A stretch of DNA of 64,000 bases from contig NZ_JAENBO010000001.1 of the NCBI RefSeq assembly GCF_016481305.1, forward strand, positions 310,001-374,000. The letters are read 5' to 3'. Shown here one piece after another: positions 8,965 through 17,363 of this stretch. The DNA comes from Streptococcus pacificus. GTDB taxonomy: Bacteria; Bacillota; Bacilli; Lactobacillales; Streptococcaceae. Below the pieces are notes generated by a model. It did no database searches and was not told the origin of the DNA. It saw only the letters and a program-made list of their open reading frames with translations. Numbering within the stretch: position 1 is the stretch's first letter; every line of letters starts with the position of its first letter. The translations under genes and the position numbers were made by a program.

Positions 8965-10800
8965 ATGAATATAAAAGAACTCAAAGAACGGCAGAAAAAG
9001 ATTAGAAATTTCTCAATTATTGCTCATATTGACCATGGGAAATCCACTTTAGCTGACCGTATTTTAGAAAAAACAGAAACAGTTTCAAGCCGTGAAATGC
9101 AAGACCAATTACTTGATAGTATGGATCTTGAGCGTGAACGTGGCATCACCATTAAATTAAATGCTATTGAATTAAATTATACCGCCAAAGATGGTGAAAC
9201 TTATATTTTCCATTTAATAGATACCCCGGGTCACGTCGATTTCACCTATGAAGTGTCACGTAGTTTAGCGGCCTGTGAAGGTGCTATTTTAGTGGTAGAT
9301 GCTGCTCAAGGTATTGAAGCGCAGACTTTAGCCAATGTTTATCTAGCACTAGACAATGATCTAGAAATTTTGCCTGTGATTAATAAAATTGATTTACCGG
9401 CTGCTGAACCTGAAAGAGTGCGTCATGAAATAGAAGACGTTATTGGAATTGATGCCAGCGAGGCTGTTTTAGCATCTGCCAAAGCAGGAATTGGGATTGA
9501 AGAGATTTTAGAGCAAATCGTTGAATACGTTCCTGAGCCAACAGGAGATGTTGAAGCACCATTAAAAGCTCTTATCTTTGACTCTGCTTATGATGCATAC
9601 CGTGGTGTTATTCTTCAAGTTAGGATTATGGATGGCATTGTTAAACCAGGCGATAAAATCCAAATGATGAGTAATGGCAAAACATTTGATGTCACTGAAG
9701 TTGGTATTTTTACTCCTAAAGCTGTAGGACGCGACTTTTTAGCAACAGGGGATGTTGGTTACATCGCTGCAGCCATTAAAACTGTGGCAGACACTCGTGT
9801 GGGTGATACAGTGACTCTAGCTAATAATCCAGCCACAGAGGCTCTAGCAGGTTACAAGCAGTTAAATCCAATGGTGTTTGCAGGGATTTATCCAATTGAT
9901 TCCAATAAATACAATGACCTGCGTGAAGCCTTGGAAAAATTGCAATTAAACGATGCTAGTCTTCAATTTGAACCAGAAACCTCGCAAGCACTTGGCTCTG
10001 GTTTTCGCTGTGGTTTTTTAGGTCTCTTACATATGGATGTTATCCAAGAGCGTTTGGAACGTGAGTTTAATATTGATCTCATCATGACAGCACCGTCTGT
10101 AGTTTATCATGTGAATACGACTGATGGTGAAGTGGTAGAAGTTTCAAATCCTAGTGAATTTCCAGACCCAACAAGAATTGACAGTATTGAGGAACCTTAC
10201 GTTAAAGCACAAATCATGGTCCCACAGGAATTTGTTGGTGCAGTGATGGAATTAGCACAAAGAAAACGTGGTGATTTTGTAACCATGGATTACATTGATG
10301 ATAATCGTGTTAATGTGATTTATCATATTCCGCTAGCTGAAATTGTTTTTGATTTCTTTGATAAATTAAAATCATCCACACGTGGTTATGCCAGTTTTGA
10401 CTATGAAATTTCTGAATATCGGAATTCTCAATTGGTTAAGATGGATATTCTTTTAAACGGTGATAAAGTGGATGCGCTTAGTTTTATTGTTCATAAAGAA
10501 TTTGCCTATGAACGCGGTAAAATTATTGTTGAGAAGTTAAAGAAAATTATTCCTCGTCAACAGTTTGAAGTGCCTATTCAAGCGGCAATCGGTCAGAAAA
10601 TTGTTGCCAGATCTGATATCAAGGCACTTCGTAAAAATGTTCTTGCTAAGTGTTATGGGGGAGATGTTTCTCGTAAACGCAAGCTCTTAGAAAAACAAAA
10701 AGCAGGGAAAAAACGAATGAAATCTATTGGGTCTGTAGAAGTCCCTCAAGAAGCCTTCTTATCTGTCCTTAGTATGGATGATGATAATAAGAAATCTTGA
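8965..10800 (+). CDS. lepA: Elongation factor 4 (LepA), ribosome back-translocase GTPase
   Basis: The 611-residue GTPase has G1 AHIDHGKST, the switch motif RERGITI, G3 DTPGHVD and G4 NKIDLPA, followed by EF-G-like domains and the LepA-specific C-terminus rich in Lys ([16 protein letters not shown]). It acts on stalled or mistranslocated ribosomes and affects initiation. It is monocistronic, with a -10-like TATAAT at 8926-8931 and a shared terminator with the convergent cstR. Confidence 0.97.
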   Translation: MNIKELKERQKKIRNFSIIAHIDHGKSTLADRILEKTETVSSREMQDQLLDSMDLERERGITIKLNAIELNYTAKDGETYIFHLIDTPGHVDFTYEVSRSLAACEGAILVVDAAQGIEAQTLANVYLALDNDLEILPVINKIDLPAAEPERVRHEIEDVIGIDASEAVLASAKAGIGIEEILEQIVEYVPEPTGDVEAPLKALIFDSAYDAYRGVILQVRIMDGIVKPGDKIQMMSNGKTFDVTEVGIFTPKAVGRDFLATGDVGYIAAAIKTVADTRVGDTVTLANNPATEALAGYKQLNPMVFAGIYPIDSNKYNDLREALEKLQLNDASLQFEPETSQALGSGFRCGFLGLLHMDVIQERLEREFNIDLIMTAPSVVYHVNTTDGEVVEVSNPSEFPDPTRIDSIEEPYVKAQIMVPQEFVGAVMELAQRKRGDFVTMDYIDDNRVNVIYHIPLAEIVFDFFDKLKSSTRGYASFDYEISEYRNSQLVKMDILLNGDKVDALSFIVHKEFAYERGKIIVEKLKKIIPRQQFEVPIQAAIGQKIVARSDIKALRKNVLAKCYGGDVSRKRKLLEKQKAGKKRMKSIGSVEVPQEAFLSVLSMDDDNKKS

Positions 10801-10807
10801 TAATAAG

Positions 10808-10843
10808 AAAACCCGCCAGAAACAAGTTTCTAGTGGGTTTTTA
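10808..10843. terminator. Bidirectional terminator between lepA and cstR
   Basis: AAAACCC and AGAAAC pair with GTTTCT and GGGTTTT around a small internal mismatch. A and T runs on both sides let it serve both convergent genes. Confidence 0.75.
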
Positions 10844-10849
10844 CTGTTA

Positions 10850-11107
10850 TTATTTCTTGACAACCAAATCAATAGCAGCTTTTAATTTTTCTTCTTGCTT
10901 AATAGGATCACTATCAGGGTGCTCTACACATTCTATAACTTTATTAGCAATTGCTAAGCCCATAATCCGATTAATACTTGATCTGACAGCACTCAACTGT
11001 GTTACAATGTCTATACATTCTTGGTCTTCTTCAACCATTTTTTGAATGCCTCTCAATTGGCCTTCCGTTCGTTTGAGGCGATTTAAAATATCTTTTTTTG
11101 ATGTCAT
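10850..11107 (-). CDS. cstR: CsoR-family repressor, CstR-type persulfide sensor
   Basis: The 85-residue all-helical regulator has Cys31 (DQECIDIV) and Cys60 (IECVEH). That is the two-cysteine pattern of CstR, which senses reactive sulfur species by forming interprotomer polysulfide bridges. Copper-binding CsoR needs an extra His next to the second Cys; here it is Val, with a His only three positions later. The divergent operon encodes sulfurtransferases and a CoA-persulfide reductase, the CstR regulon described in Staphylococcus and Enterococcus. The SD GGAGTG precedes ATG 11107. Confidence 0.85.
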   Translation of the reverse strand: MTSKKDILNRLKRTEGQLRGIQKMVEEDQECIDIVTQLSAVRSSINRIMGLAIANKVIECVEHPDSDPIKQEEKLKAAIDLVVKK

Positions 11108-11131
11108 TAATCTGTCACTCCTTGTATAACT

Positions 11132-11160
11132 AATATACTATTTGTCCTTATTTTCGTCAA
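11132..11160 (-). promoter_or_regulatory. cstR promoter
   Basis: On the minus strand TTGACG (11160-11155) and TATATT (11137-11132) are 17 bp apart. Confidence 0.5.
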
Positions 11161-11181
11161 ATAAGAAAAATATCATTTTCT

Positions 11182-11224
11182 TTGACAAGTATTTTTACTT
11201 GTGTTAATATACCGGTAGGGGTAT
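11182..11224 (+). promoter_or_regulatory. Promoter and CstR operator of the sulfurtransferase operon
   Basis: TTGACA (11182-11187) and TAATAT (11205-11210) are 17 bp apart. A CsoR/CstR-type inverted repeat, ATACC-GGTAGG-GGTAT at 11209-11224, begins at the -10 box and covers the TSS, a position suited to repression. Confidence 0.75.
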
Positions 11225-11240
11225 ATAAAAGGAGGTCTAT

Positions 11241-11582
11241 ATGACATTTATTGAAAGTATAAAAGCATTATTTTCAGAACCATTTGAATCAATTACAACC
11301 AATGAACTAGCTGATATTCTAGCTTCTAAAACGGTTCAGTTAATTGATGTCAGAACACCAGAAGAATTTAAGCAATCACATATTTCTAAAGCAAGAAACG
11401 TTCCTTTAAGTCAAATCAATAGTTTTGTTGGGCCAAAAGATAAAACTGTTTATGTGATTTGTCAATCTGGAATGCGTAGTAAAAAAGCAGCCAACCACCT
11501 TAGTAAAAAAGGGTATAAAGTTGTTAATGTCCGTGGTGGTATGAGTCAATGGCAAGGTAAAGTAATAGGAGGTCAAAAATGA
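11241..11582 (+). CDS. Single-domain rhodanese (sulfurtransferase)
   Basis: The 113-residue protein has the rhodanese signature DVRTPEEF and the active-site loop CQSGMRS with the persulfide-carrying Cys. It probably takes sulfane sulfur from persulfides and hands it to the reductase encoded next. A short N-terminal extension (about 20 residues) precedes the domain. The SD AAGGAGG is strong, and the stop overlaps the start of the next gene (ATGA). Confidence 0.9.
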   Translation: MTFIESIKALFSEPFESITTNELADILASKTVQLIDVRTPEEFKQSHISKARNVPLSQINSFVGPKDKTVYVICQSGMRSKKAANHLSKKGYKVVNVRGGMSQWQGKVIGGQK

Positions 11583-13234
11583 CAAAAGTTGTTATTGTAG
11601 GCGGTGTTGCTGGTGGTATGTCAGCAGCGACACGTTTAAGACGTTTAATGGAAGATGCGGAAATTATTGTCTTTGAAAGAGGGCCATTTGTTTCTTTCGC
11701 TAACTGTGGTCTTCCTTATTATGTTTCAGGTGAAATTAGTGACAGAGACCAATTGTTGGTTCAAACACCAGAACGTTTACAGGCACGCTTTAACTTAGAT
11801 GTTCGTCCTTTTCATGAAGTGACTGAGATTGATCCTTCAAATCAAACTGTTACAGTGAAACATGATGGTCAAGAATTTGTAGAAACATATGATAAACTCA
11901 TTTTATCACCAGGTGCTAAACCTTTCGTGCCACCTATTGAAAATCTTGAACAAGCAAAAAACGTTTTTAATCTTAGAAATGTTCCAGACCTTGATAAGAT
12001 TATGAAACATATTGAAGCACTTCAGCCTAAAGAAGCAGTGGTTGTTGGTGCTGGTTTTATCGGTCTTGAAATGGCAGAGAACCTCACTAAAAAAGGTATC
12101 GCGGTTACTGTTGTTGAAAAAGCCCCACATGTTTTACCAGCTTTAGATGAAGAAATGGCAATTTTTGTTAAAAATGCTCTTGAAAGAAATGGTGTTAAGG
12201 TCATTACTAGCCAGTCAGTGGTTCGTTTTGAAGAAGAAGGAAGCAAGCTCATTCTAGAAAATGGCGACGTCCTTAATTCTAATTTGACGCTTTTATCAGT
12301 AGGTATCCAACCTGATACAGAGTTAGCCAAAAAAGCGGGTCTTGACCTCGGCTTAAAAGGTGGTATTTTAGTTGATGATCACTATCAAACTAGTCAAGAA
12401 AATATTTATGCGGTAGGCGATGCCATTGTTGTCAATCATCAAATTTCCAAAGAAGATGCGCTTGTTTCTCTTGCTTCACCAGCTAATCGCCAAGGAAGAC
12501 AAGTTGCAGATGTTATTGCTGGCTTAAAGAGAGAAAACAAAGGATCAATTGGAACAGCTATTGTTCGCGTCTTTGATTTATCAGCAGCATCAACCGGTCT
12601 CAGTGAGCGTGTTGCAAAATCTTTAGGTTATGATGTCTCTGTTGTTCATACTTCTGGGAAGGACCATGCTTCCTATTATCCTGGTGCCACAGACGTTACC
12701 CTTAAATTAATTTTTAATCGTCAAACAGGTCAAATCTATGGAGCTCAAGGTGTTGGTCAAAAAGGAGTAGATAAGCGTATTGACGTTTTAGCTACTGCTA
12801 TTAAAGGAAATCTTACTATTTTTGATTTGCCTGAACTAGAATTGACTTATGCGCCACCATTTGGCTCAGCAAAAGATCCAGTTAATATGATTGGTTATGC
12901 AGCTATCAATATTGCAGAAGGCCTTAGCCAAAACATTCAGTGGCATGAGTTACCAAAAGCATTAGAAAATGGTGCTAAACTTTTAGATGTTAGAACAACT
13001 CCTGAAGTTAAAAAAGGCCATTTCAAAGACTATATTCATATTCCGCTTGATAGCTTACGTGCTCGTTTATCAGAATTAGACAAATCTAATACTTATATTG
13101 TTAGCTGTCATAGTGGGCTTCGTAGTTACATTGCTGAACGCCTGCTACAACAAGAAGGCTTTAAGGTTAAGAACTTAGATGGTGCTTATTCGCTTTATAA
13201 TGCTGTAAGACCAAAGGAGATTAGTCATGATTAA
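11579..13234 (+). CDS. CoA-disulfide / CoA-persulfide reductase with C-terminal rhodanese domain
   Basis: The 551-residue flavoprotein has an N-terminal FAD motif (GGVAGGMSAATRLRR), the redox-active Cys in SFANCGLPYY, an NAD(P)H motif (VVGAGFIGLEMAE), and the dimerisation region ending with FGSAKDPVNMIGY. From about residue 455 a rhodanese domain carries the loop CHSGLRS. This is the architecture of Enterococcus CoAPR and related fused enzymes that reduce CoA persulfide or CoA disulfide. Position 3 in the CstR operon side supports a role in sulfide detoxification. Confidence 0.88.
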   Translation: MTKVVIVGGVAGGMSAATRLRRLMEDAEIIVFERGPFVSFANCGLPYYVSGEISDRDQLLVQTPERLQARFNLDVRPFHEVTEIDPSNQTVTVKHDGQEFVETYDKLILSPGAKPFVPPIENLEQAKNVFNLRNVPDLDKIMKHIEALQPKEAVVVGAGFIGLEMAENLTKKGIAVTVVEKAPHVLPALDEEMAIFVKNALERNGVKVITSQSVVRFEEEGSKLILENGDVLNSNLTLLSVGIQPDTELAKKAGLDLGLKGGILVDDHYQTSQENIYAVGDAIVVNHQISKEDALVSLASPANRQGRQVADVIAGLKRENKGSIGTAIVRVFDLSAASTGLSERVAKSLGYDVSVVHTSGKDHASYYPGATDVTLKLIFNRQTGQIYGAQGVGQKGVDKRIDVLATAIKGNLTIFDLPELELTYAPPFGSAKDPVNMIGYAAINIAEGLSQNIQWHELPKALENGAKLLDVRTTPEVKKGHFKDYIHIPLDSLRARLSELDKSNTYIVSCHSGLRSYIAERLLQQEGFKVKNLDGAYSLYNAVRPKEISHD

Positions 13235-13523
13235 AAGTATTCCAATGCCTTCTTTTAAAGAATTGCACCAACAAAAACAAGTTAATCTCATAGATGTTCG
13301 TGAAAGAGATGAATATGAGAGTGGGCATATTCCTGGTGCTCAAAATTTACCTCTTAGTGAACTTCAGTTTAGTTTTCAAACCCTTGACAAAGCCAAAGAC
13401 TATTTTATTGTTTGTCAATCAGGAAGTCGATCGCTTATGGCCAGCCAATTTTTAGATGAAAAAGGGTTTCATGTGACAAATATTGAAGGTGGCACTAGTG
13501 CTTGGCAGGGTGCATTAGAATAA
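13227..13523 (+). CDS. Single-domain rhodanese
   Basis: The 98-residue protein has DVRERDEYESGHIPGA and the active-site loop CQSGSRS. It overlaps the preceding reductase by 8 bp and is the third rhodanese domain of the operon. Loop sequences differ between the three copies (CQSGMR, CHSGLR, CQSGSR), which may reflect different sulfur donors or acceptors. Confidence 0.88.
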   Translation: MIKSIPMPSFKELHQQKQVNLIDVRERDEYESGHIPGAQNLPLSELQFSFQTLDKAKDYFIVCQSGSRSLMASQFLDEKGFHVTNIEGGTSAWQGALE

Positions 13524-13525
13524 GT

Positions 13526-13553
13526 AAAAGATGCTCTTATAGGGCATCTTTTT
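13526..13553 (+). terminator. Terminator of the CstR-controlled operon
   Basis: AAAAGATGC pairs with GCATCTTTTT around a short loop, and a T run follows. Confidence 0.75.
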
Positions 13554-13624
13554 CGTGTTATTTACCCTTTAATTATAAATTTATGATATGATAAAGGATA
13601 GTCTAAGAGAACAGGAATAAGAAA

Positions 13625-14785
13625 ATGTCAAATTTTATTGATTATGTCAAAAGAAATCGTAACACATTATTTGAAGAGATGCCCATCAATGAAGTTGATA
13701 TTGCAAGCATTAATGAACTGGGTTATCTACCGATTGGAGAAGCCATTGATTTTTCAGATAGAATGAATTTTATTTCAATTAAGAAAATTGAAGCAGTCAA
13801 TCATCGTTTGTTTAATCAGTCTGAATATAGCTTCATGACAACAAAAGAACGAGTGACTTTATATCAAGAAATGCTTAACTCGAAGCGCTATGGTGATATT
13901 GAAATTGGTTATTATGTTAATGACATTAATCCTGTTCTTGAAAAACAATTTTCTGCTATGGTTTTTAGACTACCTTCTATTAATTACACTCAAGTCGTTT
14001 TTCGAGGCACTGATGATAGTTTAATTGGCTGGAAAGAAGATGCTAAAATGACCTATATGCAGACAATGCCCTCTCATAAGTCTGCTCTCAATTATCTCAC
14101 GACATTTTTAACCGATTGGCAAGGAGACGTTGTTGTTTCGGGTCATTCTAAAGGTGGGAATTTAGCCTTATATGCTACAAGTATGATTGATGAATCTTAC
14201 CAAAAACAAATTACTGCTATCTATGCCCTAGATTCGCCTGGTCATTACGAGTCTTTGTTAGAGGCGTCTTGCTACTCTTTGATTAAACCAAAAATTATCT
14301 CTATTATCCCTAAAGAATCGATAGTTGGTGTTATGTTAAGACCAGACTTAAACGCTAAAGTCGTAGAAAGTAAGTCTTTTGGCTTCTTACAACATAAAGT
14401 ATCGCAGTGGCAAGTCAAAGAGAATCAATTTCTTCTTGCTAAAGATACGACAATTATTAGTAAGGCTTTAGAAGAAACCTTCAAATTATGGCAAAAAGAA
14501 TTAACAACGAAAGAATTAGAAACCTTCTTTGATATTTTCTTTGATTTATTCTTTGATATTGGTGTTGAAAGTTTAGATGATTTAAAAAACAATAAACGAA
14601 AAACCTTTGCTCATTTACTCAAAGAAATTGTTCAATTAGGTCCAAAAGAGAAAAAAATAATGCGAAAATCTCTAAGAACCATGCTTGTGATTTTCAATAA
14701 GAAGACGCTAGAAAAAGCATTAGATTACCGTCCAGAAATTGCAAAAGATTTTCTAGCTTGGGTTCTTTCTGATAAAGATGACTAA
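13625..14785 (+). CDS. DUF2974 (Mbeg1-like) lipase-fold protein
   Basis: The 386-residue protein contains the nucleophile elbow GHSKGGNLA near residue 180, as in alpha/beta hydrolases, with preceding FRGTDDS typical of class-3 lipase-like proteins. The C-terminal ~110 residues are rich in charged residues and helices (KEKKIMRKSLRT). No signal peptide is seen, so it should be cytoplasmic. Substrate unknown. It is monocistronic. Confidence 0.8.
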   Translation: MSNFIDYVKRNRNTLFEEMPINEVDIASINELGYLPIGEAIDFSDRMNFISIKKIEAVNHRLFNQSEYSFMTTKERVTLYQEMLNSKRYGDIEIGYYVNDINPVLEKQFSAMVFRLPSINYTQVVFRGTDDSLIGWKEDAKMTYMQTMPSHKSALNYLTTFLTDWQGDVVVSGHSKGGNLALYATSMIDESYQKQITAIYALDSPGHYESLLEASCYSLIKPKIISIIPKESIVGVMLRPDLNAKVVESKSFGFLQHKVSQWQVKENQFLLAKDTTIISKALEETFKLWQKELTTKELETFFDIFFDLFFDIGVESLDDLKNNKRKTFAHLLKEIVQLGPKEKKIMRKSLRTMLVIFNKKTLEKALDYRPEIAKDFLAWVLSDKDD

Positions 14786-14807
14786 TAGCTGATGACATTA
14801 ATTATTC

Positions 14808-14840
14808 GCTACTATTTTTAGAAACAGTTTTCATAGTAGC
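14808..14840. repeat. 8-bp inverted repeat upstream of the DUF4044 gene
   Basis: GCTACTAT (14808-14815) and ATAGTAGC (14833-14840) are perfect complements separated by 17 bases, with no T run. It could be a weak terminator or a binding site; I cannot tell which. Confidence 0.4.
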
Positions 14841-14854
14841 CATCGGCTTTACAT

Positions 14855-14883
14855 TTGCGTGTTTAAGAGAATCATGTTAAGAT
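14855..14883 (+). promoter_or_regulatory. Promoter of the DUF4044 gene
   Basis: TTGCGT (14855-14860) and TAAGAT (14878-14883) are 17 bp apart, and the SD AAGAGGT follows at 14906-14912. Confidence 0.5.
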
Positions 14884-14920
14884 AGATGAAGAGAAAAATC
14901 AGAAGAAGAGGTATGAAATA

Positions 14921-15049
14921 GTGGCTTTTGGAGAAAACGGACCACGTAAGAAAACATTATTTGAAAAGGTAACAATTGTTGTTGTCCTTTTGATGGCTTT
15001 TATTACAGTGGGATCAATTTTATTAAGTGCACTTAGTGCAATCATGTAG
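14921..15049 (+). CDS. DUF4044 single-pass membrane microprotein (42 aa)
   Basis: The GTG start at 14921 is 8 bases after the SD AAGAGGT. The product begins [16 protein letters not shown], followed by one transmembrane helix (about residues 17-40). It matches the DUF4044 family of tiny membrane proteins, which is very common in streptococci and has no known function. It has its own promoter and ends in a terminator just before obgE. Confidence 0.8.
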   Translation: MAFGENGPRKKTLFEKVTIVVVLLMAFITVGSILLSALSAIM

Positions 15050-15072
15050 AAAAACGCTTTTTAGCGTTTTTT
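15050..15072 (+). terminator. Terminator between the DUF4044 gene and obgE
   Basis: AAAAACGCT and AGCGTTTTTTT form a stem with a T-rich loop right after the stop codon. obgE may be expressed by read-through, as no clear promoter separates them. Confidence 0.75.
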
Positions 15073-15099
15073 TCTACTAAGAAAGAAGTAGGAAAAATT

Positions 15100-16410
15100 A
15101 TGAGTATGTTTTTAGACACTGCTAAAATCCAAGTTAAAGCAGGACGTGGCGGTGATGGGATGGTTGCCTTTCGACGAGAAAAATATGTCCCAAATGGTGG
15201 TCCATGGGGCGGTGATGGTGGCCGCGGTGGTAATGTTATCTTTGTAGTCGATGAAGGGCTTAGAACCTTGATGGATTTTAGATACAATCGTCATTTTAAA
15301 GCTAAACCAGGTGAAAATGGAATGTCTAAAGGAATGCATGGTAAAGGAGCAGAAGACCTCTATGTCAGTGTACCCCAAGGCACAACCATCAAAGATGCCG
15401 AAACAGGTAAAGTCATCTCTGACCTTGTTGAACATGGTCAAGAATTTATAGTTGCAAGAGGTGGCCGCGGTGGTCGAGGCAATATTCGTTTTGCCACACC
15501 ACGAAATCCTGCGCCAGAAATTTCTGAAAATGGTGAGCCAGGGGAGGAGAGAGAACTCGAGTTAGAACTTAAAATTTTAGCGGATGTCGGTCTTGTTGGT
15601 TTTCCCTCAGTTGGGAAATCAACATTACTTAGTGTTGTCTCAGCGGCTAAACCTAAAATTGGAGCTTACCATTTCACAACCATCGTTCCAAATATTGGCA
15701 TGGTCAGAACAAAATCTGGTGAATCATTTGCCATGGCTGATCTTCCAGGTTTGATTGAAGGTGCTCACCAAGGTGTTGGTTTGGGGACACAATTCTTACG
15801 TCACATTGAACGCACACGAGTGATTCTTCACGTCATTGATATGAGTGGCAGTGAGGGACGTGACCCTTATGAAGATTATCTAGCCATTAATAAAGAGTTA
15901 GAAAGTTATAATCTGCGTTTGATGGAACGTCCCCAAATAATTGTCGCAAACAAGATGGACATGCCTGAAAGTCAAGCAAACTTAAAAGTCTTTAAAGAAA
16001 AATTGCAAGAAAACTATGATGAATTTGATCAGGTTCCAATGGTTTTTGCTGTCTCAGGGATAGCCCATCAAGGCTTGGAAGCACTACTAGATGCTACGGC
16101 TGAATTGTTATCAAAAACTGAGAGCTTTCCTCTTTATGAAGAAAGTCAGATGCTTGATGAAGCTTATTATGGCTTTGATGAAGAAGAAAAAGCCTTTTCT
16201 ATTAGTCGTGATGATGATGCTACCTGGGTATTGTCTGGTGATAAGATTGAAAAACTCTTTGTCATGACTAATATGGAGCGTGATGAGTCTATTATGAAAT
16301 TTGCTCGCCAATTACGTGGGTTAGGTGTCGACCAAGCACTCCGTGAACGAGGTGCCAAAGATGGTGACATTGTGAGAATTGGTAGCTTTGAGTTTGAATT
16401 TATAGATTAA
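15100..16410 (+). CDS. obgE: GTPase ObgE/CgtA
   Basis: The 436-residue protein has the glycine-rich Obg domain ([22 protein letters not shown]), a central GTPase domain with [21 protein letters not shown] and NKMD, and a C-terminal OCT domain ([20 protein letters not shown]). Obg proteins assist 50S assembly and the (p)ppGpp response. The 52-residue gene follows after 10 bp. Confidence 0.97.
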   Translation: MSMFLDTAKIQVKAGRGGDGMVAFRREKYVPNGGPWGGDGGRGGNVIFVVDEGLRTLMDFRYNRHFKAKPGENGMSKGMHGKGAEDLYVSVPQGTTIKDAETGKVISDLVEHGQEFIVARGGRGGRGNIRFATPRNPAPEISENGEPGEERELELELKILADVGLVGFPSVGKSTLLSVVSAAKPKIGAYHFTTIVPNIGMVRTKSGESFAMADLPGLIEGAHQGVGLGTQFLRHIERTRVILHVIDMSGSEGRDPYEDYLAINKELESYNLRLMERPQIIVANKMDMPESQANLKVFKEKLQENYDEFDQVPMVFAVSGIAHQGLEALLDATAELLSKTESFPLYEESQMLDEAYYGFDEEEKAFSISRDDDATWVLSGDKIEKLFVMTNMERDESIMKFARQLRGLGVDQALRERGAKDGDIVRIGSFEFEFID

Positions 16411-16420
16411 GGAGTTTGAT

Positions 16421-16579
16421 ATGGGAGATAAACCTATTTCGTTTAAAGATAAAGATGGCAACTTTGTATCAGCTGCTGATATCTGGACACCTGAAAAACT
16501 AGAAGAACTCTTTAACAAGCTTAATCCCAACAGAAAATTTCGTTTGGAAAGAGAAAAAAAGCTAAAAGAGACAAAATAA
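16421..16579 (+). CDS. Small conserved hypothetical protein (52 aa)
   Basis: The ORF has a strong SD (AAGGAG) and begins MGDKPISFKDKDGNFVSAAD, ending in a charged KFRLEREKKLKETK tail. I remember a similar short protein downstream of obgE in other streptococci but know no function. It has no signal or membrane segment. It is probably co-transcribed with obgE and precedes a bidirectional terminator. Confidence 0.7.
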   Translation: MGDKPISFKDKDGNFVSAADIWTPEKLEELFNKLNPNRKFRLEREKKLKETK

Positions 16580-16587
16580 ACAATAGC

Positions 16588-16621
16588 AAAAAAGACCTGA
16601 CACATTGTGTCAGGTCTTTTT
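16588..16621. terminator. Bidirectional terminator between obgE operon and glnQ
   Basis: GACCTGACA and TGTCAGGTC form a strong stem flanked by A and T runs, serving both convergent units. Confidence 0.88.
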
Positions 16622-16622
16622 A

Positions 16623-17363
16623 TTAGACGTTTAAAACTTTATCAAGAAAGTCTTTAAGTCGAGGGTGTTTAGGATGATCAAAAATCTCTTCAGGGGTACC
16701 ATCTTCAAGGAACTCCCCACCATCAGTAAAGATAACCCGATTGGCCACACGTCTTGCAAAGCCCATCTCATGGGTTACTATCAACATGGTCATACCTTGC
16801 TCAGCTAAATCTTTCATAACGTTTAATACATCACCAACCATCTCCGGATCAAGTGCAGAAGTTGGTTCATCAAAGAGCATGATATCAGGGTTCATGGCTA
16901 AACTTCTAGCAATGGCCACACGTTGTTTTTGTCCACCTGAAAGACTACTTGGATAGGCATTTGCCTTATCAGAAAGCCCAACTTTTTCAAGTAAGTCTAA
17001 ACCAATCGTTTTTGCTTCTTCTTGAGAATATGTTCCAAGTTCGACGGGTGCAAAGATAACATTGTTAAGGACAGTCATATGCGGAAATAAGTTGAAGTGT
17101 TGAAAAACCATTCCGATATTTTCTCTTGCCTTGTCAACATTGGTTTCCTTATTGGATAAATCAAAGCCGTCAACGATTACCTTACCACTGGTGATACTTT
17201 CAAGTCGATTAAGAGTTCTTAAAAAGGTTGATTTCCCTGAACCAGATGGACCAATGATACACACCACATCTCCTTCATGGAACTGGGTGGTGATTCCTTT
17301 AAGAACTTCATTTTTACCAAATGATTTATGCAAGTCTTGAACATCAATTTTTAATGTTGTCAT
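16623..17363 (-). CDS. glnQ: Amino acid ABC transporter ATP-binding protein (GlnQ type)
   Basis: The 246-residue ATPase has Walker [11 protein letters not shown]-loop [10 protein letters not shown], signature [15 protein letters not shown], Walker [15 protein letters not shown] and the H-switch TH. These features are typical of the polar amino acid uptake family. It overlaps the last base of the upstream fused binding/permease gene, so the two form the glutamine/glutamate-type importer. Confidence 0.92.
   Translation of the reverse strand: MTTLKIDVQDLHKSFGKNEVLKGITTQFHEGDVVCIIGPSGSGKSTFLRTLNRLESITSGKVIVDGFDLSNKETNVDKARENIGMVFQHFNLFPHMTVLNNVIFAPVELGTYSQEEAKTIGLDLLEKVGLSDKANAYPSSLSGGQKQRVAIARSLAMNPDIMLFDEPTSALDPEMVGDVLNVMKDLAEQGMTMLIVTHEMGFARRVANRVIFTDGGEFLEDGTPEEIFDHPKHPRLKDFLDKVLNV

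Noticed and set aside
10797..11045. Plus-strand ORF of 82 aa after lepA
   Set aside because: It is antisense to cstR and runs through the bidirectional terminator; cstR has clear family motifs and an SD.
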